From: JAZQNF01 sp045641505
GTDB taxonomy: Bacteria > Bacillota > Clostridia > Lachnospirales > Bianqueaceae
Direction: 5' to 3'
Length of the DNA: 11,299 nt
Assembly: GCA_045641505.1 (NCBI GenBank)
Contig: JAZUHB010000019.1
Location: 1-11,299 of the forward strand
The notes below the pieces were generated by a model. It was not told the DNA's origin. It searched no databases and saw only the letters and a program-made list of their open reading frames with translations. Shown here piece after piece: positions 5,475 through 11,299 of this stretch (positions are counted from its first letter, which is position 1; every line of letters starts with the position of its first letter). The position numbers and the translations under genes are program-made.

Positions 5475-7268
5475 TCACGCTCTCCGCACCCACACCGTCA
5501 TGTCGTCCTCGCCCCGGTTCGCGAAGCTGTAGTACGGAATGTAATGAAGCTCGCAGGGCTCGGTCTCGTCGGAATAATCCGCGTACAGGCCGTCGCAGGA
5601 GTGCTCGTACAGGCCGCGCGCCGTGAGCCGGCGCAGGCCGCCGAAGCGCCCCTCCTCCACGGTCACCGGCGCCGCCGGGTCGACCCGATAGCCGAAGACC
5701 GAGGTCCCGGGCATCTGGTCCTGCTCCTCGAGGCAGTACACGATCGGCCCGCGCAGCAGCGCGAGCTTGCCCAGGTCCTCCCGGACACCCGTGTTCGCCT
5801 TCATGAAGCGCGGCGTCATTTCGAAATCCACGGTCACGTCGCCGCTCTCGAAAAAGAGATAGCCCTTCTCCTCGCGGTACGGCAGCGAGGCCGTAAGCTT
5901 CCGGCACCAGGCGGGCTTGCGCAGAGCGAGCTTTCGCTCCCCGGCCCTCACCGTGACCCGGCCGCTGTCGGGATAGGAGGTTTCGAGTTCCACGGTCCCG
6001 TCCGCGAGCGCAGCCCGGTTCGCGATGTACTGATGGATGAACAGGCGGTCCTCCCGGACGCCGTAGATCATCCCGCCGAGCTGCGGAATCAAGCGGCTCA
6101 GGTTCGGCGGGCAGCAGGAGCAGCTGAAGACCTTCTGCCGCTCATATTTAGGCAGATACAGGCGGCGCGCCCCGCGCTTGCTCCGATCGATCTCCAGGGG
6201 ATTCACGTAGAAGAAGGCCTCGCCGTCCAGCGAGAGGCCGGACAGCATGCCGTTGCAGAGGGCCCGCTCCGCCGCGTCGCCGTACTTGGCGTCGCCGGTC
6301 AGGTTGGACATCCGGCCGCAGAATAGCGCGAGCGCGAGGGCCGCGCAGGTCTCCGCGTATGCCTGGTAGTTGGGCAGATCGTAGGGCTCCGAGGGCGACT
6401 CCAGTGTGCCGCAAACGCCCACTCCGCCCGTGATATACAGCTTCTTCGAAACGATATCGTCGAAGATCGCCTCCGCGGCCGCAAGCAGCTCCGCGTCCCC
6501 GGTCTCCTCATAGAGGTCCGCGACGCCGCAGTAGAGATAGAGACAGCGGACCGCGTGGCCGACCGCCTCGCGCTGCTCCTTCACGGGCTTGTGGCTCTGC
6601 GCGTAGCTGTAGTCCATCTCCGAGAGATGCCGTCCGAATTCCTGCCGGTCCTTCTCGGAGGTCCCGCGCGTCAGAATGAAATACTTCGCCAGCTCCAGGT
6701 AGCGGCTCTCCCCGGTATAGCGGTAGAGCCGGATCAGCGCGAGCTCGATCTCCTCGTGCCCGGGCGTGTCGAATACGGCCGAGTGCTCGACGCGGAAGAT
6801 CCGGTCCGCCAGGTCGGCGTTCCGGCACGCGAGACGAAGGAAACGGCCGTCGCCGGTCGCGTGATCCCAGGCGACAGCGGCCTCGATCATGTGTCCCAGC
6901 GAATAAAGCTCATGCCGGTCGCGGTCAGAAAAGCGCGGCTCCTTCGTCCGGTTGAAATAGGAATTGTAGTAGCCGTCCTCCGTCATGCCCGCTTCCACGT
7001 CGTCGAGGATCGCTTCGACCTTCGCGCGAAGCTCCGGGCGCTCCTCCTTCTCCAGCAGGTACGCCACGCCCTCGATCCACTTGAACACGTCGCTGCCCCA
7101 GAAGATATGCGGCATGATGCCGACGTCCGTGCAGGACATCGTGGCGATCCGCCCGGTCTCCGCGAAACGCTCGTAAATGGCGTCCGTGGTCTTCCGGCTG
7201 ACCAGCGCCTGCTTCTCCTTCCAGAAGCCGTCAGAAAGCTCGATCTGATAAAACGGGATTTTCTCCAT
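5475..7268 (-). CDS. GH127 beta-L-arabinofuranosidase (DUF1680 family)
   Basis: A 597-residue protein with the full length and layout of GH127: an alpha/alpha-barrel over about residues 1-400, followed by beta-sandwich domains. Known GH127 enzymes such as bifidobacterial HypBA1 use a zinc-bound cysteine nucleophile, with ligands Glu338, Cys340, Cys417, Cys418 and acid/base Glu322. Here the same spacing is found at Glu306, Cys308 (AYAETC), Cys385 and Cys386 (SCCPPN), with Glu290 as the candidate acid/base. It should release beta-L-arabinofuranose from plant oligosaccharides or glycoproteins. There is no signal peptide, so it acts in the cytoplasm on imported substrate. Start ATG is at 7268 with AAAGG 8 nt upstream; the lipoprotein stop is 18 nt before. 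It is the last gene of the four-gene operon. GH146-type relatives share the fold, so exact specificity is inferred. Confidence 0.92.
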   Translation of the reverse strand: MEKIPFYQIELSDGFWKEKQALVSRKTTDAIYERFAETGRIATMSCTDVGIMPHIFWGSDVFKWIEGVAYLLEKEERPELRAKVEAILDDVEAGMTEDGYYNSYFNRTKEPRFSDRDRHELYSLGHMIEAAVAWDHATGDGRFLRLACRNADLADRIFRVEHSAVFDTPGHEEIELALIRLYRYTGESRYLELAKYFILTRGTSEKDRQEFGRHLSEMDYSYAQSHKPVKEQREAVGHAVRCLYLYCGVADLYEETGDAELLAAAEAIFDDIVSKKLYITGGVGVCGTLESPSEPYDLPNYQAYAETCAALALALFCGRMSNLTGDAKYGDAAERALCNGMLSGLSLDGEAFFYVNPLEIDRSKRGARRLYLPKYERQKVFSCSCCPPNLSRLIPQLGGMIYGVREDRLFIHQYIANRAALADGTVELETSYPDSGRVTVRAGERKLALRKPAWCRKLTASLPYREEKGYLFFESGDVTVDFEMTPRFMKANTGVREDLGKLALLRGPIVYCLEEQDQMPGTSVFGYRVDPAAPVTVEEGRFGGLRRLTARGLYEHSCDGLYADYSDETEPCELHYIPYYSFANRGEDDMTVWVRRA

Positions 7269-7286
7269 TCCGGCTGCCTTTCTCCG

Positions 7287-7820
7287 TCAATCCAGCTGCT
7301 GCAGTCCCTCGGACCCGGTCAGGACGCCGCAGAGCAGCACCTTGCTCTTGAAGGGCTCGGAGACGATGATCTGCTGATTCGCGTCCACGAGGAAGGTAAA
7401 CTGCCGCGTGTTCTGCTTATATTCGCCGTTCTCGATGCACTTCACCATGATGGCATCGTTGTCGACCTCCTCGCCGGCAAACGCAGCCTGGAGGAGCTCG
7501 CTGAACATCTGCGTGAAGACCGAGCCGTCATTTTCCAGAAAGGTGATCTCGAAGGTCACGCTGGTCAGGCCTTCGACCTTTTCCTCGCCGACGTAGCGGT
7601 AGGTCATCTTCTTCCACATCGGCGCGAGCGCCTCGTAGAAGTTCGCGGAATCCTGGCTGTAATCGCCCGAGGAGGCCGCGTCCTTGTCCGCCTTGCGGAT
7701 CTTTTCCAGATAGCTCTCCACGGTCTTCCGTTCCTTCGAGTAGCCGAAGCCGCCCGCCGAGCAGCCGCAGAGACCAAGCACCGCGCAGAGCGCCAGCACG
7801 AGCGCGAGAGTTTTTCTCAT
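7287..7820 (-). CDS. Small predicted lipoprotein of unknown function
   Basis: 177 residues beginning MRKTLALVLALCAVLGLCGC: a basic N-terminus, a hydrophobic core and the lipobox LCGC, with Cys20 as the lipidation site, so it should be anchored on the outer face of the membrane. The remainder is one compact alpha+beta domain (residues 30-177) that I do not assign to a family. The pattern of an N-terminal helix followed by beta strands resembles NTF2-like DUF lipoproteins, but weakly. It is too short for a sugar-binding protein of an ABC transporter. A strong AAGGAGG (complement of 7828-7834) lies 7 nt before the ATG and overlaps the stop codon of the beta-galactosidase gene, so translation is probably coupled. 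Its place between two glycosidase genes suggests an envelope role linked to the same substrate, but this is only context. Confidence 0.8.
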   Translation of the reverse strand: MRKTLALVLALCAVLGLCGCSAGGFGYSKERKTVESYLEKIRKADKDAASSGDYSQDSANFYEALAPMWKKMTYRYVGEEKVEGLTSVTFEITFLENDGSVFTQMFSELLQAAFAGEEVDNDAIMVKCIENGEYKQNTRQFTFLVDANQQIIVSEPFKSKVLLCGVLTGSEGLQQLD

Positions 7821-7832
7821 CTTTCTTCCTCC

Positions 7833-10766
7833 TTATCGGTCGAGCGCCAGTATGAACCGGAGCGTATAGCTTCCCTTCACGGGATATTTGTGTTCTTTCA
7901 GGGTCGCGGGGCCGCAGGAGCCGGTCCCGATGCCCTGCTGAAAGGCCGAAAGCGTGACATAGCAGCCGCTTTGCTTCTCGTCCTCACGGTGCTTCATTCC
8001 GAGCAGTTCCCGGTCGCTGTAGGGCTTCACGCCGAGTTCGAAGGGCTTACCCACCGCCGCGAAAACGGCCTTGTTCGTGCCGTCGGAGAGCACCGCGAAC
8101 TGAGTGTCCGCGCGGTTTCCGCTCTCCTGCGGACGGAGGTTCGGCTCGGTCATCCGCGCGACCTTCGCCCGGTTCAGACCGACCGACGTGTGCTCCTTCA
8201 TGTCGAGGTAGGACTCCTCGCGCCGGCCGAACCAGCTGACCCGGTCGAAGGCCGGATCGAGCCGGAAGCTCTTGGCGAAACGGGGCAGATACCCGGAGCC
8301 GCTGAGGCAGCGAACCGTGCTTTCCACGTAGACGCCGTCGTCGCAGCCCTGATAGAGGTCGGTCACCTCGAAGCGGCAGCCGCCCGCCTTCACGCGGGTG
8401 ACCACCGTGCAGGCCGTCTCCGTGATCAGGGAGGAAACGAGCTTTTCACTCTCTCCGTACCACTTTTCCATCGCACTCGGCAGGAACAGCAGCTTGTCGT
8501 TGTCGGTCTGCGCGCGGAACAGCAGCGTGTAGGGGGACGCGGTCTCCAGCTTCACGCCGTTCCTGGTCCACACCGGGCGACCCGCTTCCAGGCGGAAGCC
8601 CTCGGGCAGCTTCTTCGCCGCGGGAGCCTCCGGCAGGACCTCCTTCAGCGTGAACTGAGTGACGTCCCGGAGCTCGCCCGCCGCGTCGTAGGTCTCGACC
8701 GTGAGATAATCGCTCTCCCCGCTTTCCGGGAGCTCGAGCGGCACCGCGGTCTTCTCCCAGGGACCGAGCGCGGGCGTGAGCGTCTCCGCGAAGCCGCTTT
8801 CCGTGCGGAGCTCCACGCGGAAGCCGTCCGTGCCGGTAAAGGCCTGCGTGTTGAAGATGCCGAGCCCCTCCTCGGCGGAATAGCTGAAGCGCAGGGGCCG
8901 GTAGGCGTGCTTCATGATCTTCGCGCCGGTGGACGGAGTCCGGTCCGGATAGAACAGACCGTCGACGCAGAAATTGCCGTCGTGGATCCACTCGCCGTGA
9001 TCGCCGCCGTAGGTGTACGAGCCGTCCTCATGCCGCACGGCATGGTCGTTCATCTCCCAGATGCAGCCGCCCATCAGCTTCGGAAACTCCCAGAAGGCGT
9101 CCGTGTAGGCCTCGCAGTTGCCGGGCCCGACGCCCATCGCGTGCGCGTATTCGCAGAGGAAGAAGGGCTTGCGGTACGCCTTTGCGGCCGCGGTCTTCCC
9201 GGCGCCGATCTCGCGGACCTTCGCCACGGGCGTGTACATGCGGGTGTCCACGTCGACCGCGTCGGAATGGCCGTGATAGGCGCTCTCGTAGTGCACGGGG
9301 ATGTCTGTCCGCTGCTTCAGCCAGCGGTACATCGCCTCGGTATTGCAGCCGCCTCCGCTCTCGTTGCCGAGGCTCCACATCACGACCGGCGTCTTCGCCA
9401 GCTTGTCGCGGTGATAGTGACGGCGGATGCGGGAAAGATAGCGCTCCCTCCAGTTCGGGTCGTCGGAGAGCGCGTTCATGTTATAGGGGAACTTCATCAG
9501 CTGGACGCCGTGGGTCTCGAGGTCGCACTCGTCCACCAGATAGAGGCCGAGTTCCGCCGCGAGCTCTATGAGCAGCGGGTCCGGCGCGTAGTGCGAGGTG
9601 CGGACCGTATTGCAGTTGTACTGCTTGGCAAGCCGAAGATCGCGCAGGATCTCCTCCGGCTTCATGCACCAGCCGTTTTCGGGATCGGTGTCGTGATGGT
9701 TCACGCCCAGAAGCTTCACGGGGCGGCCGTTCAGGCAGAAGACCTGATCGCGGATGCTCACTTCCTTGAAGCCGACCTTCTGAGCGACCGCGCTTCCCTC
9801 CAGCGAGACCGTGAGCTCGTAGAGCACGGGCTGCTCGGCGTTCCACTCGGTCACCTCGAGGTCCTTCATCGGATAGACGATCTTCCCGTCCACGCTGCGG
9901 AGCGTGACCGAGTCCAGGAGCCGCGCCTCATGGGCGGGCGCGCTGTCGCGAAGCGTGATCGTGACGGCCGTGTCGCCGCCGGAGAGCTCGAGCTCCACCA
10001 GCGCGTCATAGCGGTCTCCCCGCTTCTTCGGCGTAAAGTTCAGGTCCCAGAGCGCGACCGGTCCGTCCTCCCGCAGCAGCACGTCGCGGAAGATGCCGTT
10101 GTTGCGGAACATGTCCTGGCACTCGAGGTAGGAGCCGGTGCACCAGCGGTGGACCACCGCCACGAGCTCGTTCCGGCCCTCGACACAGAAGCCGCTGAGG
10201 TCGAATTCCGCGGTGTTGTGGGACTCCTCCGAATAGCCGACGAAGCGGCCGTTCAGGTAGATGTGCAGGCAGGAGCAGACGCCCAGGAAGGAGATGATCC
10301 GGCGCTTCGAGAGGTCCTCGCAGTCGAAGAAGGTGCGGTAGACTCCCACGCTGTTGAACTCGCCCGCCGGGGCCTTTTTGTGTCCGTCGAGCAGGGAATA
10401 GTAGCGGCGGACGGGCTCCTTCTCCGGCACACGGGGCGCGTCGTAGCGGAAGGGGTAGCGGATGTTCAGATAGACGGGGTCCGCAAAGCCCCGGTACTGC
10501 CAGCAGGATGGGACGTCGATCCGGTCGAACTCCACCGCGTCGGTGTCGAACTCCGCCGGGAGCCCGTTCGGGTCGCGGTAGAATTTGAAATCCCAGTCCC
10601 CGTTCAGACAGCGGACCAGAGGACTCCCGTAGCGCTTCGTGAGGGGCTTGGCCGCGCGGGCGCTCTCCTCGTCCGGATAGGGAATGAAATAGCTGCGGGG
10701 CGGGAGCTTGCCCGCCTCGAGGATCTCCGGCTCATCGAAATAAAAGGGTTCGAGCGTGTATTTCAC
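7833..10766 (-). CDS. GH2 beta-galactosidase (LacZ-like)
   Basis: 977 residues, close to E. coli LacZ in length and order: sugar-binding jelly roll (about 52-232), Ig-like domain (235-335), TIM barrel (340-620), a second Ig-like domain (630-715) and the C-terminal small-chain domain (723-977, with GIGTGSCGP). The acid/base is Glu469 in SLGNES and the nucleophile Glu539 in FLCEYAHAMG; HHD (357-359) and SHYAPD match the active-site signature. It hydrolyses terminal beta-D-galactosides; here it may act on plant galactans or arabinogalactan fragments rather than lactose. The frame is open up to 10991, but the real start is taken as GTG at 10766. A strong AAGGAGGAAG (complement of 10771-10780) precedes it, conserved GH2 sequence begins shortly after, and an earlier start would overlap the MazG-like gene in another frame. 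No signal peptide, so cytoplasmic. It lies 23 nt after the MazG-like gene. Confidence 0.95.
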   Translation of the reverse strand: MKYTLEPFYFDEPEILEAGKLPPRSYFIPYPDEESARAAKPLTKRYGSPLVRCLNGDWDFKFYRDPNGLPAEFDTDAVEFDRIDVPSCWQYRGFADPVYLNIRYPFRYDAPRVPEKEPVRRYYSLLDGHKKAPAGEFNSVGVYRTFFDCEDLSKRRIISFLGVCSCLHIYLNGRFVGYSEESHNTAEFDLSGFCVEGRNELVAVVHRWCTGSYLECQDMFRNNGIFRDVLLREDGPVALWDLNFTPKKRGDRYDALVELELSGGDTAVTITLRDSAPAHEARLLDSVTLRSVDGKIVYPMKDLEVTEWNAEQPVLYELTVSLEGSAVAQKVGFKEVSIRDQVFCLNGRPVKLLGVNHHDTDPENGWCMKPEEILRDLRLAKQYNCNTVRTSHYAPDPLLIELAAELGLYLVDECDLETHGVQLMKFPYNMNALSDDPNWRERYLSRIRRHYHRDKLAKTPVVMWSLGNESGGGCNTEAMYRWLKQRTDIPVHYESAYHGHSDAVDVDTRMYTPVAKVREIGAGKTAAAKAYRKPFFLCEYAHAMGVGPGNCEAYTDAFWEFPKLMGGCIWEMNDHAVRHEDGSYTYGGDHGEWIHDGNFCVDGLFYPDRTPSTGAKIMKHAYRPLRFSYSAEEGLGIFNTQAFTGTDGFRVELRTESGFAETLTPALGPWEKTAVPLELPESGESDYLTVETYDAAGELRDVTQFTLKEVLPEAPAAKKLPEGFRLEAGRPVWTRNGVKLETASPYTLLFRAQTDNDKLLFLPSAMEKWYGESEKLVSSLITETACTVVTRVKAGGCRFEVTDLYQGCDDGVYVESTVRCLSGSGYLPRFAKSFRLDPAFDRVSWFGRREESYLDMKEHTSVGLNRAKVARMTEPNLRPQESGNRADTQFAVLSDGTNKAVFAAVGKPFELGVKPYSDRELLGMKHREDEKQSGCYVTLSAFQQGIGTGSCGPATLKEHKYPVKGSYTLRFILALDR

Positions 10767-10789
10767 AGGACTTCCTCCTTCCCGTTCAC

Positions 10790-11113
10790 TTACAGTTCGT
10801 TGTACTTTTTCGCGCTGCCGCGGGACTTTTCCACGGGATACTTGGCCTCGTTCTGGTCCATCTTCATCGCGATGATCTCGTCCGCGTCGAGCCCCAGCTT
10901 GTCCAGCAGATCGACGCAGTAGACCAGCACGTCGGCGAGCTCTTCCTTGACCGCCTGCAGCTTGTACTCCTCCTCGCTCCACTGGAAGCACTCCAGCAGC
11001 TCGGCGGCCTCGATGACGATGGATTTGGCCAGATTGGCGGGCGTATGGAACTGGTCCCAGTCCCGGTCTTCCTTCAGGCGGCGGATGCGCGCGAGCGTCT
11101 CTTCACTGATCAC
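10790..11113 (-). CDS. MazG-like nucleotide pyrophosphohydrolase
   Basis: 107 residues, the size of a single-domain, all-alpha NTP-PPase of the MazG/DCTPP1 group. The metal-binding pattern ExxE...ExxD is present as EAAE (Glu35, Glu38) and ELAD (Glu58, Asp61). The C-terminal YPVEKSRG and KKY are characteristic of the short MazG-like subgroup. These enzymes split (d)NTPs to (d)NMP and pyrophosphate, often as house-cleaning of non-canonical nucleotides; the substrate here is not determinable. The start is GTG at 11113, with AGAGG (complement of 11121-11125) 7 nt upstream. It is the first gene of a minus-strand operon with glycoside hydrolases, an unusual setting; it may simply share their promoter. 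Confidence 0.9.
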   Translation of the reverse strand: MISEETLARIRRLKEDRDWDQFHTPANLAKSIVIEAAELLECFQWSEEEYKLQAVKEELADVLVYCVDLLDKLGLDADEIIAMKMDQNEAKYPVEKSRGSAKKYNEL

Positions 11114-11133
11114 GTTATTTCCTCTTTCACTTC

Positions 11134-11161
11134 TTGAAATGGGTCTTTCTTATGCTATAAT
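11134..11161 (+). promoter_or_regulatory. Strong sigma-A promoter for the plus-strand gene at 11209
   Basis: -35 TTGAAA (11134-11139) and consensus -10 TATAAT (11156-11161) are separated by 16 bp, with TGC directly before the -10. Transcription would begin near 11168, giving a leader of about 41 nt. Its -10 overlaps that of the opposite-facing promoter of the glycosidase operon. Confidence 0.75.
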
Positions 11162-11185
11162 AAACCAAATCAAAGGGAAGAGCAA
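11157..11185 (-). promoter_or_regulatory. Candidate promoter of the MazG-GH2-lipoprotein-GH127 operon
   Basis: Read on the minus strand, TTGCTC (complement of 11180-11185) and TATTAT (complement of 11157-11162) are 17 bp apart. The -10 is good and the -35 matches three of six. It overlaps the plus-strand -10 over five bases, so the two promoters should compete or be regulated together. The leader to the GTG start would be about 35-40 nt. Confidence 0.5.
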
Positions 11186-11208
11186 GTTGCCCGGAAAGGA
11201 ACGATCCC

Positions 11209-11295
11209 ATGAAAATGAATCAGAATCCCGAGCTGCCGCGGATCGGCACGGCTGTCCTCGACGTGACCGCCTTCGGCGCGGAAGTCGGATCGTAG
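11209..11295 (+). CDS. Broken N-terminus of a GH28/pectate-lyase-type protein
   Basis: The frame opens with ATG 8 nt after GGAAAGGA (11193-11200) and a strong promoter, then reads 28 codons ending LDVTAFGAEVGS before TAG at 11293-11295. The string LDVTAFGA matches the start of polygalacturonase (GH28) and pectate-lyase-superfamily proteins, where FGAVGDG with an Asp- and Thr-rich segment normally follows. The resemblance stops right at 11280, where the final 19 bases begin an inverted near-copy of the window start. The stop is therefore more likely an assembly artefact than a real short gene. A true pseudogene is the alternative. If intact in the genome, the gene would be a pectin-active enzyme divergent from the glycosidase operon. 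Confidence 0.45.
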   Translation: MKMNQNPELPRIGTAVLDVTAFGAEVGS

Positions 11296-11299
11296 CCAT
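11281..11299. repeat. Right arm of the 19-bp terminal inverted repeat
   Basis: The last 19 bases are the reverse complement of 5-23 with one mismatch, and they contain the stop codon that cuts the GH28-like frame. Nothing follows, so it is not possible to tell whether the match would continue. A chimeric or inverted contig end is the simplest reading. Confidence 0.7.

Noticed and set aside
6555..10922. A 1455-codon open frame on the plus strand across the whole glycosidase operon
   Set aside because: It lies antisense to GH127, lipoprotein, GH2 and MazG-like genes that have clear catalytic motifs. It is low-complexity (Arg/Ala/Val/Leu/His rich) with no domain, as expected from the codon bias of GC-rich genes.
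10767..10991. An N-terminal extension of the beta-galactosidase of 75 codons
   Set aside because: It overlaps the MazG-like gene in another frame, is rich in Arg/Gly without GH2 likeness, and a strong ribosome site directly precedes the GTG at 10766.

Overview
The window looks like a GC-rich Clostridia-type Bacillota genome, probably a gut or rumen polysaccharide degrader. This rests on strong AAGGAGG-type ribosome sites, sigma-A promoters, a TPR/CxxC/Ig/DUF6273-like surface protein of a style common in that class, and an operon of plant-glycan hydrolases. The taxonomic call is inference. Both ends run through genes, so the window may be a whole assembled contig.

Layout. (1) 1-1465, plus strand: the 3' part of a D-2-hydroxyacid dehydrogenase gene, followed one base later by a HAD phosphatase. 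(2) 1607-1764: a well-formed promoter, a tRNA-Ala(GGC) gene and a perfect terminator hairpin. (3) 1773-2108: two almost identical 136-bp copies of an unrecognised, highly structured, non-coding repeat. The first copy ends in an exact copy of the last 15 nt of the tRNA gene and is followed by its own terminator-like hairpin. The second ends in a 7-nt stump of the same sequence. (4) 2109-5474: an AT-richer stretch (60-base rows sampled at 42, 45 and 50% GC, against 65% in the beta-galactosidase gene). It carries one 968-codon minus-strand gene with its own promoter and terminator. The predicted protein joins a cytoplasmic helical domain with a HEPN-like RNxxxH motif and TPR-like repeats, through one membrane helix, to extracellular CxxC modules, two Ig-like domains and a DUF6273-like C-terminus. 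No integrase or transposase is visible. (5) 5475-11113, minus strand: a tight four-gene operon in the order MazG-like pyrophosphohydrolase, GH2 beta-galactosidase, small lipoprotein, GH127 beta-L-arabinofuranosidase. (6) 11134-11299: a promoter region facing both ways, and the first codons of a plus-strand gene resembling the start of a GH28/pectate-lyase-type protein. It is cut off by a stop codon inside the last 19 bases.

The GH2 and GH127 enzymes would remove terminal galactose and beta-L-arabinofuranose from plant-derived oligosaccharides. A divergently transcribed pectin-active enzyme would fit the same programme. The most unusual part is the tRNA-linked tandem repeat beside the AT-rich cargo gene. 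It looks like a place where elements have accumulated at a tRNA 3' end, but the repeat may instead be a structured RNA. The last 19 bases of the window are an inverted near-copy of bases 5-23, which suggests an assembly artefact at the end.
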